The position numbers and the translations under genes are program-made. Below the pieces are notes generated by a model. That model had not been told where the DNA came from. It made no database searches and saw only the letters and a list, made by a program, of their open reading frames with translations. Below are positions 7,274 to 16,777 of a DNA stretch of 64,000 nt, one piece after another. The stretch comes from Marinobacter bohaiensis (GTDB taxonomy: Bacteria > Pseudomonadota > Gammaproteobacteria > Pseudomonadales > Oleiphilaceae). Numbering within the stretch: position 1 is the first letter of the stretch; each line of letters starts with the position of its first letter. The stretch covers positions 62,001 through 126,000 of the forward strand of contig NZ_QGEH01000002.1 of assembly GCF_003258515.1 (NCBI RefSeq), in the 5' to 3' direction.

Positions 7274-8836
7274 TTACAGCATGATCCCGCGCAGGGTGAA
7301 GAACAGCGTCGCCGCCATCGCCGCCGAAGCCGGCACGGTGATGATCCAGGCCGCGGCAATCCGCATCAGCTGGGAGCGCTTGACCAGCTCCTCCTGATAG
7401 ATCTTCTTCAGGCGCTTGCGCTCTTTCTTAGACAGCGGCACCTGCACCTTGTTCTTCTTGGCCTCCTTCAGCATGGCTTCCATTTCCTCGACGGACGCCT
7501 CGCGGAAGCGGGCCAGGAAGTCATCCAGGCGCGCCCGGTCCTCACCCTGGTGATCCTCCAGGATGCTGTGGAGCTGCGAGGCGTAGCTGCGCTTGAGGTA
7601 CTCACGCAGGAAGCCGACACCGAAGACGCCGCCCAGGGCAATGTGGGTGGAGCTCACCGGCAGCCCCAGCTGGGAGGCGATGATCACCGTAATCGCCGCC
7701 GACAGGGCCACACAGAAGGCGCGGGTCTTGTCCAGCTCGGTGATCTCGGTGCCGACGGTCCGGATCAGGCGCGGGCCGAACAGGGTCAGCCCCAGGGACA
7801 GGCCGACAGCACCCACCACCATGACCCACAGCGGAATCGCCGCTGCGGTGGCCACCGCGCCCTGGGTCAGGGCCTCGTTGATGGCTGCCAATGGGCCGAT
7901 GGCGTTGGCCACGTCGTTGGCGCCGTGAGCGAAGCTGAGCAGCGCTGCGGCGAAGATCAGCGGCCAGGTGAACAGACTGTTGACGGTGTTCTCGCCGTTG
8001 GACAGGGTCGAGGCCTTGCGACGGATGTAGAAGCGCATCAGGAACAGCACGGCGGCGGCCACCCCGACGCCCACCAGGGCGGCACTCAGGAAGTCCACCT
8101 TGATCACGTGCTTGACGCCCTTGAGCATCAGGTAGGTACCGAATGCCCAGGCCATCAGCGCGACGATCCAGGGCACCACGCGGCGGGCCGAAGCCACCAT
8201 GTTGGACTGGTACAGCACCGTCTTCTTGAGGACGAACAGGAAGAACGCGGCGATCAATCCACCCAGCACCGGAGAGATCACCCAGCTGGCGGCAATCGCG
8301 CCCATCACGCCCCAGTTGGCGATACCCCAGCCGCCCGCAGCAATGCCCGCGCCGAGAACACCACCGACGATGGAATGCGTCGTGGACACCGGTGCGCCCA
8401 TCCAGGTGGCCAGATTGAGCCACAGGGCACCGGCCAGCAGGGCCGCTGTCATCAGCCAGACAAAGGTCTGCACGTCGGTCAGGCTGGCGGGGTTGATGAT
8501 CCCCTTCTTGATGGTGGACACCACGTCGCCGCCGGCGATGAGCGCACCCCCGGCCTCGAACAGCGCAGCCACCACAATGGCCGCCCCCAGGCTCATGGCG
8601 CCCGATCCCACCGCCGGGCCCACATTATTGGCCACGTCGTTGGCGCCGATATTCAGCGCCATATAGCCGCCGATCACGGCCGCCGCCATCAACAGACTGC
8701 TTCCAGGTAATCCGTCACCCAGCTGGCCCACGAAGAGCCAGACAATCACGAGAAAGAAAAGGCTGATCCCGAGCCGGAACCGCTCGGTTCGCTTGCTGGT
8801 AAACGCGCCATCCATGAAAGACACATTCTGGGCCAT
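7274..8836 (-). CDS. pitA: PiT family inorganic phosphate transporter
   Basis: A 520-aa inner-membrane permease. The two inverted PHO4 half-repeats each carry the family signature: GANDVANNVGPAVGSG near residue 64 and HGANDVANAIGPLAAI near residue 304. Repeated STTHSIVGG and SSTHIALGG motifs lie in the second helix hairpin of each half. About ten or more transmembrane segments are visible. PiT transporters import phosphate as a metal-phosphate complex driven by protons or sodium. A charged cytoplasmic insert (residues about 415-490, ending in a Lys-rich KKERKRLKKIYQEEL) precedes the last membrane helix, an arrangement found in the longer PiT subgroup. I found no Pho box in front of it, consistent with constitutive low-affinity uptake. 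Confidence 0.92.
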   Translation of the reverse strand: MAQNVSFMDGAFTSKRTERFRLGISLFFLVIVWLFVGQLGDGLPGSSLLMAAAVIGGYMALNIGANDVANNVGPAVGSGAMSLGAAIVVAALFEAGGALIAGGDVVSTIKKGIINPASLTDVQTFVWLMTAALLAGALWLNLATWMGAPVSTTHSIVGGVLGAGIAAGGWGIANWGVMGAIAASWVISPVLGGLIAAFFLFVLKKTVLYQSNMVASARRVVPWIVALMAWAFGTYLMLKGVKHVIKVDFLSAALVGVGVAAAVLFLMRFYIRRKASTLSNGENTVNSLFTWPLIFAAALLSFAHGANDVANAIGPLAAINEALTQGAVATAAAIPLWVMVVGAVGLSLGLTLFGPRLIRTVGTEITELDKTRAFCVALSAAITVIIASQLGLPVSSTHIALGGVFGVGFLREYLKRSYASQLHSILEDHQGEDRARLDDFLARFREASVEEMEAMLKEAKKNKVQVPLSKKERKRLKKIYQEELVKRSQLMRIAAAWIITVPASAAMAATLFFTLRGIML

Positions 8837-9118
8837 TACAGATCACCACAGTTGTCGAGTCGATTTCAGGTTGGCGCCACTATAGGCAGTTCGTAAACAA
8901 AATGAAACTTTGCCGTCATCCTTGCCGGGGAAACCCCGTATGTCGTCATTGACGACAACAAACGCGACCACGGCGACACCCCGTCGACGGAAGATTTTAC
9001 AATTGATGACCTGAACGCCCGGCAAGGACGCGGGACGTGCATTATCATGCAGCAAAACATATTGAATTGACTGGCATTTTGGCGATCATCACGGGCGCCG
9101 GAGAAGCACAACCCACGC

Positions 9119-10216
9119 ATGCCCCCTCATTCACAATCAGGTGCCGTCCCGGCTGTCGCTGACGACGAAGCCCGGCAATCGGCCCGCATCGTCATTGGCC
9201 TGTCCCTGGGAGCGCTGCTCAGCCTGGCACTGGTTGGCCTGGCGTCGTGGCAGGCGGGGCAGCGGGTGCACGCCGAGGTGCTGGGCCTGTTCTTTCTGCT
9301 GGTCAGCATCAATCTGCTGGTCTACCGCCTGACTATTCGCCTGGAGTGGATGAAAACCGGTCTGCTGGGCATCGCCGGAGGCCTGTTTGCCTACCTGATC
9401 GCCAGCGGCGGCGAAAGCGGCACCGGTCCCCTGTGGCTATACGTGCTGCCGCCGGTCATCTTCTACCTGACGAGCCTGCGCGCGGGCACCGTGATGCTGA
9501 CGGTGATGTTGATATTCACGCTGGTCGTCTTTCGTTTTCCGCAACTGCCGTTCGTGCTCACCCATTACGGAACGGATTTCCAGTTGCGTTTTATCACCAC
9601 GCTGCTGTTCGAGTCGGTCTGCTGTTTCTTTATGGAAAGCAGCCGTCGCAAGGCCCGCGCCGAATGGATGCGCCTGGCTGAGGCCCACGAGCAGGCCGCC
9701 CACACCGACAGCCTCACCGGCCTGCCCAACCGCCGCGACATGCAGCGCCAACTGGCGGAGGAGTTTGCCCGCTACCGCCGCTCCGGGCGGCACTTCTCGG
9801 TCTGCCTGATCGACCTGGACCTGTTCAAGCAGATCAACGACGACTACGGACACGACGCCGGCGACACGGTCCTGCTGGCGTTCGCCGGCCTGATGGAACG
9901 AGTGTGCCGGGAAAGCGACCGTCTGTGCCGCTGGGGGGGCGAGGAATTCCTGGTGCTGCTGCCGGACACGTCCCTGTTGCAGGCTCTGAGCCTGGCCGAA
10001 CGCCTGCGCGATACCGTCGAGCACCACACCTTCCGCGACCACGACCGCACACTGCCGGTCACGCTCAGCGCCGGCGTCTGCTCCATCAGCCAGTTCGATT
10101 CCATCGACGCCCTGCTGCGCCAGGCCGACAAGCAGCTCTACGACGCCAAATCCGCCGGCCGCAATCGCATCGCGCCCCCGGTACGCCGCCAGGGCAAACG
10201 GTCGCCCGGCGCATGA
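9119..10216 (+). CDS. Membrane-bound diguanylate cyclase
   Basis: A 365-aa protein. The N-terminal half (residues about 20-165) has five to six hydrophobic helices and no recognised named sensor; the C-terminal half is a GGDEF domain starting at HTDSLTGLPNRRDM. The catalytic loop reads GGEEF (residues 273-277) and is preceded by RESD (264-267) at the correct five-residue spacing for a product-inhibition I-site. Both are intact, so it should make c-di-GMP and be feedback-inhibited. The gene is divergent from the phosphate transporter. It is the only protein in this window with an intact GGDEF active site, so it may feed the two EAL proteins and PelD, although pathway specificity is not shown by sequence. 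Confidence 0.92.
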   Translation: MPPHSQSGAVPAVADDEARQSARIVIGLSLGALLSLALVGLASWQAGQRVHAEVLGLFFLLVSINLLVYRLTIRLEWMKTGLLGIAGGLFAYLIASGGESGTGPLWLYVLPPVIFYLTSLRAGTVMLTVMLIFTLVVFRFPQLPFVLTHYGTDFQLRFITTLLFESVCCFFMESSRRKARAEWMRLAEAHEQAAHTDSLTGLPNRRDMQRQLAEEFARYRRSGRHFSVCLIDLDLFKQINDDYGHDAGDTVLLAFAGLMERVCRESDRLCRWGGEEFLVLLPDTSLLQALSLAERLRDTVEHHTFRDHDRTLPVTLSAGVCSISQFDSIDALLRQADKQLYDAKSAGRNRIAPPVRRQGKRSPGA

Positions 10217-10285
10217 CGCTGCCTTGAGGGGCATTCCGCCAGCGGCTACCATAGCCCGCCCAGACAGCAACACGAGACTCTTGTT

Positions 10286-10744
10286 ATGGCCCGGATTCGC
10301 ATTCTGGTAGGCACGGTATACGGCGGCGCCCTGATGACCGCGCGCGCCATCCGCAAAGACCTGGAGAGTCAGGGCCATCAGGTCACCGTGCTGGAGAAAC
10401 CCACGCTGACCGATCTCACCGACAGCGACGATGCCGTGCTGGTCTGCACCTCCACCACCGGCCAGGGCGAAGTCCCGGCGCCGCTGCTGCCATTCTACGT
10501 GGAACTGCGCGATACCCTGCCGATGCAACCGGGCCGGCCGTTCGGGGTCATCGTGCTGGGGGACAGCTCCTACGGCGACACCTACTGCGGCGCCGGTGAG
10601 CTGATGGAGGAAGCCTTCTACGAAATCGCCTGCCGCAAGGTGGGCGAGACCCTGCGTATCGACGCCCTGGAAACCGTCGACCCGGAAAACGAAGCCCTGC
10701 CGTGGGCCCGGGACTGGGCGGACGCCGTCGACCGGATCGCCTGA
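10286..10744 (+). CDS. MioC-like flavodoxin
   Basis: A 152-aa flavodoxin-fold protein. The FMN phosphate loop is GTVYGGALMTA (residues 9-19), followed by the later flavin-contacting loops CTSTTGQGEVP and LGDSSYGDTYCGAG. Length and motif order match E. coli MioC and the short flavodoxins of gammaproteobacteria, which carry electrons to partners such as biotin synthase. It is a single gene between the diguanylate cyclase and the large EAL protein, with no redox partner next to it. The Tyr in the first loop replaces the usual Thr/Met of MioC relatives. Confidence 0.85.
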   Translation: MARIRILVGTVYGGALMTARAIRKDLESQGHQVTVLEKPTLTDLTDSDDAVLVCTSTTGQGEVPAPLLPFYVELRDTLPMQPGRPFGVIVLGDSSYGDTYCGAGELMEEAFYEIACRKVGETLRIDALETVDPENEALPWARDWADAVDRIA

Positions 10745-10912
10745 TCACTGAGGCAACGCAAAAACTGAACGCTACGCCATACCTCTTGAGACGTTGGGCG
10801 ATTCTGCCCATACTGCGACTGCACACGCGAAATTGAATTGGCCCCGATGGGCCCGGGACCGGCCACTCCAGGAAGCCGCCCGCGACAACAAACACAACAA
10901 AGAACCAATTCC

Positions 10913-13486
10913 GTGCTTCGACCCGCTCTGTTTCTCGCCTTACTGGGCGTCTGTCTGTTAGCGGCAGCCGATGGTCGCGACGATCTGGCCACCCAGGGTC
11001 ACGTCGAACCCGCCATCGATTACCGGCTATTCCCCGACGCCGGAAACGCGCCCGACGACCCGCTCGTCGCGGCTCAACTCGACGGCTGGCAACGACTGCC
11101 GCCGGGCCGCTCCGCCAACTTCGGTTATCGCGAAGATGTCGCCTGGTTCCGCCTCGACGTGCCCACCTTGCCCGAGGCCCGGCAACAGATCCTGGAAATC
11201 GGCTACCCGCAACTCGACTCCGTCCGCATCTATCTACTGCGCGACGACCGCGTCGCCGGCCAGTTGGACAGCGGCGACTGGCAACCCATGGCCAATCGCC
11301 CCTTGCAGCACCCTCATGTGCTCTACCCCTATACCGTCGATCCCGACAGCCGCTACCGTTTCCTGATCCGGGTGCAGACCAGCGGCGCGCTGCAGGTGCC
11401 CATCACCGTCTGGGAGCGGGACGCCTTTTTCGATCACATCTCCCGGATCGACCAGGCCCATGCGGTCTACTACGGCATCCTGATCACGGTGATCTTCTTC
11501 AACCTGTTCGTATTCCTGGCCATGCGCGAGGCCACCTACCTCTACTACGCGCTGGCCACCTTCGGCTACCTGTTCCTGATGTCGACCCTGCGCGGGATCA
11601 CCTATCCGCTGCTGTGGCCCGACAATCCCTGGATGCAGAATCATTCGATGATGCTGTCGGTGCCCCTGGCGATGCTGTTCTCGCTGCTGTTCGCGCGCGC
11701 ATTTCTTGGCCTGAACCAGCGCAGCCCGGTCCTGGACCGTCTGGTCCGGCTGGCCATCATCGCCAACCTGCTGGCGATCCTGGGCAGCTTCCTGCTCGAC
11801 TACAACGCGTCCATGCGCCTGTCGGTCGCCCTGGCGATCCCCAGTTGCCTGCTGCTCACCGGGGTCGGGCCGCTGGAATGGTGGCGCGGCAACCGCCCCG
11901 CCCGGCTCTATACCTTTGCCTGGGGGCTGCTGACCCTGGGCAGCGCCCTGACCGCCGCCAACAAGTACGGCTGGATTCCCAGCAACTTCCTGACCGACTT
12001 CGGCATGGAAATCGGCTCGGCACTGGAAGCCCTGCTGCTGACCGTTGGTCTGGCGGCGCGTCTCTACCAGGAGCGGGAGGAGAAAGTCGAAGCCCGGGAA
12101 TCGCAGTTGCGGGCCCTGGAGGCCCGACGCCAGGCGGAGCTGCGGATGATGGAGCAGGCCCTGCACAACCCGCTCACTCACCTGCCCAACCGCAGTTCGT
12201 TCGAACTGCTGCTGCAGGATCTGCTGACCCGGGAAAGCGACCGCCGCCACGCCGTGGGCATCGTCCAGCTGGGCAACCTGGACACCATCACCCGCACCCT
12301 CGGCCACCAGAACACCGACCGGGTGCTGGAACTGGCCGCTCAGCGCTTCAACAGCGTGTGCCGCGATCTGCCCGGGGTCTACTCGGTGGAGCGGGACGCC
12401 CGGCACACCTTCCACGCCGCCTCGCTCGAATCCGCCACCTTCGGTTTCATTGTCGACGCCGACACCGCCCAGAGCCAGCGGCGTCGCATCATCGAATGCC
12501 TGGAAGCGATCCGCGCGCCACTGGACTACCTGGGCATGCAACTGCCACTGGAACCCGTGGCCGGCGTGGCGGTTTCGCCGGATCACGGCAATGACCCCAA
12601 CACCCTGATCCGCAAGGCCTATGTGGCCCGGGAAAGCCTGGAGGCGCGGGAACGGGGATTGGCCTACTACCATCCCCGACACGATTCTTACAGCGCGGAC
12701 CGCCTGACCCTCGCTTCCAGCCTGCGCGAGGCCCTGAAATCGGACCAACTGGCGCTGTATCTGCAGCCCAAGCTGGACCTGCGGACCCGTCAGGTGGCCG
12801 GTGTGGAAGCGCTGATCCGCTGGCCCGGACGCGAGCCGGCCGTAAGCGCCGACCAGATCGTCGCCGTGGCGGAACAGACCGGCCTGATCAAACCACTGAC
12901 GCGCTGGGTCCTGAAACAAGGCCTGGGCATCCGCGAAGCCCTGGTGCGGGCGGGTTACCCGGAGCTGAGCGTGTCGGTGAACGTGTCACCGAACAACCTG
13001 CGCGAGCAGGAATTCCCGCTGTTCGTGCAGCGCCTGCTGACCAGCCACCCGCAGCACGCCGGCAAGCTGATTCTGGAAGTGACGGAAACGTCGATGATGC
13101 TGGACCCGGCGAACTCCCTGCGCGCCCTACGCTCGCTGCATTACACGGGCATCCCGCTGTCCATCGACGACTTCGGCTCGGGCTACTCGTCGCTGTCGTA
13201 CATCAAGCGGCTGCCGGCCCGGGAAATCAAGATCGACCGCTCGCTGATTACCGACCTGAGCGAACTGCCCGAGGACCGGGTCATCGTGCAGACCACCATC
13301 AACATGTGCCACGACCTGGGCTACGCCGTCGTCGCCGAGGGCGTGGAAGACCATGCCACGCTGGATTTACTGGGAGAGATGGGCTGCGACATGGTGCAGG
13401 GCTATGTCATGACACCGCCGCAGCCGATGAAGGATTTCCTGGTGTGGATGGAGGATCAGGCGGCGTCCGAGCAACGCCGCGCCTGA
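10913..13486 (+). CDS. 7TMR-DISM sensor with degenerate GGDEF and EAL domains
   Basis: An 857-aa membrane signalling protein. From the GTG at 10913 it starts with a signal peptide (LRPALFLALLGVCLLAAADG), then a periplasmic 7TMR-DISMED2-type domain (about residues 25-170), seven transmembrane helices (about 180-380), a coiled coil and a GGDEF domain that begins LTHLPNRSSF but lacks a GGDEF motif. The C-terminal EAL domain is intact by motif: EALIRW (Glu632), NVSPNNLRE, EVTETSMM, DDFGSGYSSLSYIKRLP and EGVED. It should therefore be a c-di-GMP phosphodiesterase responding to an extracytoplasmic, perhaps sugar-like, ligand. Alternative starts are TTG 10838 and ATG 10847; none has a good ribosome binding site, and 10913 is chosen for the clean signal peptide. 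Confidence 0.85.
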   Translation: MLRPALFLALLGVCLLAAADGRDDLATQGHVEPAIDYRLFPDAGNAPDDPLVAAQLDGWQRLPPGRSANFGYREDVAWFRLDVPTLPEARQQILEIGYPQLDSVRIYLLRDDRVAGQLDSGDWQPMANRPLQHPHVLYPYTVDPDSRYRFLIRVQTSGALQVPITVWERDAFFDHISRIDQAHAVYYGILITVIFFNLFVFLAMREATYLYYALATFGYLFLMSTLRGITYPLLWPDNPWMQNHSMMLSVPLAMLFSLLFARAFLGLNQRSPVLDRLVRLAIIANLLAILGSFLLDYNASMRLSVALAIPSCLLLTGVGPLEWWRGNRPARLYTFAWGLLTLGSALTAANKYGWIPSNFLTDFGMEIGSALEALLLTVGLAARLYQEREEKVEARESQLRALEARRQAELRMMEQALHNPLTHLPNRSSFELLLQDLLTRESDRRHAVGIVQLGNLDTITRTLGHQNTDRVLELAAQRFNSVCRDLPGVYSVERDARHTFHAASLESATFGFIVDADTAQSQRRRIIECLEAIRAPLDYLGMQLPLEPVAGVAVSPDHGNDPNTLIRKAYVARESLEARERGLAYYHPRHDSYSADRLTLASSLREALKSDQLALYLQPKLDLRTRQVAGVEALIRWPGREPAVSADQIVAVAEQTGLIKPLTRWVLKQGLGIREALVRAGYPELSVSVNVSPNNLREQEFPLFVQRLLTSHPQHAGKLILEVTETSMMLDPANSLRALRSLHYTGIPLSIDDFGSGYSSLSYIKRLPAREIKIDRSLITDLSELPEDRVIVQTTINMCHDLGYAVVAEGVEDHATLDLLGEMGCDMVQGYVMTPPQPMKDFLVWMEDQAASEQRRA

Positions 13487-13501
13487 TTCAGCGCCGGCAC
13501 A

Positions 13502-14362
13502 TCACTTGCGGCGCTGGCGGATCAGCGCTTCCTGGGTGGTGGAGGCCACCAGCACGCCGTCCCGGTTGAAGAAGTTGCCGCGGTTGAAGCCGCGCCCGCC
13601 GGAAGCACTGGGGCTGTCGGTGTCGTACAGCAGCCAGTCGTCCAGACGGAAATCCCGGTGGAACCAGATGGCGTGGTCGAGGCTGGCCACCTGCATGCCC
13701 CGGTTCATGAAACTGACGCCGTGTGGGTTGAGCGAGGTCCCCAGCAGCCCGAAATCCGACGAGTAGGCCAGCAGGCAGCGGTGCAGCACCGGGTCGTCCG
13801 GCAGGTCGCCCTGGGCGCGCAGCCAGGCCTGTTTATGGGGCGGCCTGGCCTCGGGCTTGAGCGGGTTGACCGGATCCACCGGGCGAATCTCGATGGGGCG
13901 CGGGCGGGTCAGCTGCTCGCGACGGTCCTCCGGGATATGCTGCTTGATCATCAGCGCCAGGGCGTGCTCGGACTTGAGCTGCTCGTGGTCCGGCGCGTCG
14001 GGCATGGTGTCCTGGTGATCGAAACCGTCTTCCGGGGCCTGGAACGACATCGAGCCGGTGAGGATCTCCTTACCCGCCTGACGGGCGATCACCCGGCGTA
14101 CCGAGAAGGTGCCGCCGTCACGAACGCGCTGCACTTCGTAGTCGATGGGCAGTTCCTTGTTCCCCGGGCGCAGGAAATAGGCATGCAGGGAATGCGCGGG
14201 CCGGCCCTCGACGGTGCGGCTGGCCGCCATCAGCGCCTGGCCCAGCACCTGCCCGCCAAACACGGCGGGAAACCCCAGATCCTCACTGTCCCCCTGGAAG
14301 TGATCATCGCCAATCGGCGCCAGGTCGAGCAATTCGACCAGCTTGCGCGTGACATCCAGCAT
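13502..14362 (-). CDS. tesB: Acyl-CoA thioesterase II
   Basis: A 286-aa double-hotdog thioesterase. It begins LVELLDLAPIGDDHFQG, a TesB hallmark, with FGGQVLGQALMAA in the first hotdog and SLHAYFLRPG as the strand following it. The second hotdog carries LAYSSDFGLLGT and SLDHAIWFHRDFRLDDWLLYD, which includes the Asp of the Asp/Gln/Thr catalytic triad known in E. coli TesB (Asp204 there). Length equals the 286 aa of E. coli TesB. The enzyme hydrolyses medium and long acyl-CoAs in the cytoplasm. It is transcribed towards the EAL gene, 15 nt from its stop, and stands alone. Confidence 0.93.
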   Translation of the reverse strand: MLDVTRKLVELLDLAPIGDDHFQGDSEDLGFPAVFGGQVLGQALMAASRTVEGRPAHSLHAYFLRPGNKELPIDYEVQRVRDGGTFSVRRVIARQAGKEILTGSMSFQAPEDGFDHQDTMPDAPDHEQLKSEHALALMIKQHIPEDRREQLTRPRPIEIRPVDPVNPLKPEARPPHKQAWLRAQGDLPDDPVLHRCLLAYSSDFGLLGTSLNPHGVSFMNRGMQVASLDHAIWFHRDFRLDDWLLYDTDSPSASGGRGFNRGNFFNRDGVLVASTTQEALIRQRRK

Positions 14363-14528
14363 GCCTGCTCCTGTTTACGGTGTCTGTTTCCGGTCTCTCA
14401 TTCGGGGCGGCGCTGTGACAACGGCGCCCGGTCGGGAAGGAGGATTATACAGGAAGCGGGCCCGACACGGGCCCGGGTAGGTGTCGTTCGATGCCAGGCA
14501 AAGGCATGGTTCCTGGCCGGTCGCGGGA

Positions 14529-15686
14529 TCAGTCGCCGTGGATCGGCGGCACTTCCTTGGCCAGGGACTGCTTCTCGATGGCGAAGTCACCGGTGACCGC
14601 AAAGCCACGGATTGTGCCCTCAGCGTCCTTGAACAGTGCACGCACGCTGCGGCCATCCTGCTCGATTTCCCAGTCGCCTTTGGTTTCCGGTGCCGGCGGC
14701 GCCACCGCCACCGGGCAGCAGGGTGTCTTGACCATCACCGGCATCACACCATAGGACACCTCGGTCGGCGTGCCGGTCAGGGTCTTGGCCAGGGCGCGGG
14801 CGCTGGCCATCAGCGGCAGCACGTACATCAGCACATGGCCATCCACCTCGGCGCAGTCGCCCAGGGCGTAGACGTTGTCGGCGCTGGTCTGCAGGGTCCG
14901 GCTCACCTGGATGCCCTGGCCCACGTCGAGGCCGGCGGTCCGGGCCAGCTCGACCCGCGGACGCAGGCCCACGGCGGAGAGCACGCGATCGGCGTCGACC
15001 GTCTCGCCATTGGCCAGGGTCAGGCGCACGCCGTCGCCCTCATGCGCGATCCGCTCCACCACGGTTTCCAGGTGGAAACGCACGCCTTCGTCCTGCAGGG
15101 CGGCCGCCACGGCGTTACCCGCCACCGGCGGAATCAGCCCCGGCATGACCGTGTCGGACGGTGCGATCACGTCCACCTCGTAACCACCGTTACGCAGGTC
15201 GTTGGCGAACTCACAGCCGATCAGACCGGCGCCCATGATGGCCACGCGGGATTCAGCCTTCAGCGTCTTGCGGAACGCCCGGTAGTCCATCAGGTCGTTG
15301 ATGGAGTACACAAGTTCCTGGCCGTCGCCATCCAGTGACAGGCGGATCACGTCGGCGCCCCAGGCCAGCACCAGCTTGCTGTAGGCCAGGCGCTCGTCGC
15401 CGATCAGCACACACTGGGCCTCGGTATCCAGGCCGGTCACCGTGGTGTGGGTCCGCACCTCCAGGTTGAGCTGCTCCGCCATACCGGCGGCATCGGCCTG
15501 GGCCAGCTCGTCGGCCTCTTTGCCCTTGGTGAAACCGGTGGACAGCATCGGCTTGGAGTAGCTGTGGCCGTCGTCCGCCGTGATCATGAGCACCGGCACC
15601 TCTTTGTCCTGCTTGCGGATCTCGCGGGCCAGCGAATAACCGGACAGACCGGTGCCGATAATGACGATGGGGGCATCCTGACTCAT
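14529..15686 (-). CDS. rubB: Rubredoxin-NAD(+) reductase
   Basis: A 385-aa flavoprotein with the FAD dinucleotide-binding motif IIGTGLSGYSLAREIRK at the N-terminus, a central NAD-binding motif GAGLIGCEFANDL, and the second FAD signature NVYALGDCAEVDG near residue 280. The order and length match AlkT/RubB rubredoxin reductases, including HSYSKPMLSTGFTKGK after the first motif. It transfers electrons from NADH to rubredoxin. The rubredoxin gene lies 65 nt upstream on the same strand, so the pair forms a short operon. In alkane degraders this chain feeds AlkB, but no alkane hydroxylase is present in this window; oxidative-stress protection is an alternative role. Confidence 0.9.
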   Translation of the reverse strand: MSQDAPIVIIGTGLSGYSLAREIRKQDKEVPVLMITADDGHSYSKPMLSTGFTKGKEADELAQADAAGMAEQLNLEVRTHTTVTGLDTEAQCVLIGDERLAYSKLVLAWGADVIRLSLDGDGQELVYSINDLMDYRAFRKTLKAESRVAIMGAGLIGCEFANDLRNGGYEVDVIAPSDTVMPGLIPPVAGNAVAAALQDEGVRFHLETVVERIAHEGDGVRLTLANGETVDADRVLSAVGLRPRVELARTAGLDVGQGIQVSRTLQTSADNVYALGDCAEVDGHVLMYVLPLMASARALAKTLTGTPTEVSYGVMPVMVKTPCCPVAVAPPAPETKGDWEIEQDGRSVRALFKDAEGTIRGFAVTGDFAIEKQSLAKEVPPIHGD

Positions 15687-15751
15687 GCCACTGCTCTCCT
15701 CTGATTAGCCATTTGCACGCCGGCCATGCAGCCGGTCGCGGGGGATCGGGA

Positions 15752-15919
15752 TCAGCCGATCTCAATCATCTCGAAGTCTTCCTTGCCGACGCCGCAGTCC
15801 GGGCATACCCAGTCTTCAGGCACGTCTTCCCAGGCAGTCCCCGGCTCGATGCCGTCTTCCGGCCAGCCCTGGGCCTCGTCGTAAATCCAGCCACAGACGA
15901 CACACTGCCACTTTTTCAT
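15752..15919 (-). CDS. rubA: Rubredoxin
   Basis: A 55-aa protein read directly from the minus strand: it starts [20 protein letters not shown] and has the two iron-binding knuckles CVVC (Cys6, Cys9) and CPDC (Cys39, Cys42), with the aromatic core residues WIYDEA and [15 protein letters not shown] expected of rubredoxin. GGAGG lies 6 nt before the ATG. It binds one iron between four cysteines and shuttles single electrons. The single-domain, 55-aa form is the AlkG2/RubA type able to accept electrons from the neighbouring reductase. The gene is transcribed first in the rubA-rubB pair. Confidence 0.95.
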   Translation of the reverse strand: MKKWQCVVCGWIYDEAQGWPEDGIEPGTAWEDVPEDWVCPDCGVGKEDFEMIEIG

Positions 15920-16194
15920 CGTTTTCCTCCAGGTTCTCTCATCCGGTCAGGGATCTTAAATGTTCTACAATCGAGCGCGCAATTGCGCTCAGCGTACATG
16001 TGTTCATTGGGCCCGACATGATACGCCTTGTGCGCGGCAGGACCAATTCCCCGGCGATTGCCTCTGCCTAGCCACGCCATAGCCACATCGGTATCAACCC
16101 CGATGCCCCTCCCGCGACGCATCCGGCTTGGGTATAATGGGCCGTTTTTGGGGAGCCGGCGGCGGCCGTTCCCCCCGGAACAGGATCCCAGGGT

Positions 16195-16752
16195 ATGACT
16201 GACAGCCACGACGAACTGCAACGCGTCTTCGACGAAGCCGACTGCCTCTGTAGCGAGGCACAGGTGCAACAGGCCATCGATTCCATGGCGCAAGGCATTG
16301 CCGAACGGCTTCAAGGTCGTGATCCGCTGCTGTTCTGCGTCATGAACGGCGGCCTGATCCTGACCGGGCAGCTGCTGCCGCGTCTGCCGTTCCCGCTGCA
16401 GGCGGAATACCTGCACGCCACCCGCTACCGCCAGGAAACCACCGGCGGCATCCTCGAATGGAAGCTGCGCCCGGACGCCGACATGACCGGCCGCACCGTG
16501 CTGATCGTCGACGACATCCTCGACGAGGGCACCACCCTCAACGCCATCGTCGACTACTGCAAGGCCCAGGGTGCCGCCGAAGTGCTCACCGCCGTGCTGG
16601 TAGACAAGCAGCACGACCGCAAGGCCCGCCCCGGCCTGAAGGCGGACTTTACCGGGCTGGAAGTGGAAGACCGTTTCCTGTTCGGCTTCGGCATGGACTA
16701 CAAGGGCTACTGGCGCAACGCTCCGGGCATCTATGCCGTCAAAGGGCTGTGA
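16195..16752 (+). CDS. hpt: Hypoxanthine-guanine phosphoribosyltransferase
   Basis: A 185-aa type I phosphoribosyltransferase. The PRPP-binding signature VLIVDDILDEGTTL spans residues 102-115, and CVMNGGLILTGQLL (48-61) is the pyrophosphate loop. The C-terminal VEDRFLFGFGMDYKGYWRNAPGIY is the purine-binding hood characteristic of HPRT. It salvages hypoxanthine and guanine to IMP and GMP in the cytoplasm. A TATAAT box (16133-16138, extended by TGGG) lies 57 nt upstream and is the likely -10. The next gene, ubiC, starts shortly after the stop. Confidence 0.9.
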   Translation: MTDSHDELQRVFDEADCLCSEAQVQQAIDSMAQGIAERLQGRDPLLFCVMNGGLILTGQLLPRLPFPLQAEYLHATRYRQETTGGILEWKLRPDADMTGRTVLIVDDILDEGTTLNAIVDYCKAQGAAEVLTAVLVDKQHDRKARPGLKADFTGLEVEDRFLFGFGMDYKGYWRNAPGIYAVKGL

Positions 16753-16777
16753 ACGGCACCGTCACGACACGCCGGCC

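Noticed and set aside
16733-16777. Upstream ATG as the ubiC start
   Set aside because: It would place 15 residues (MPSKGCERHRHDTPA) inside the hpt coding region that have no counterpart in UbiC.
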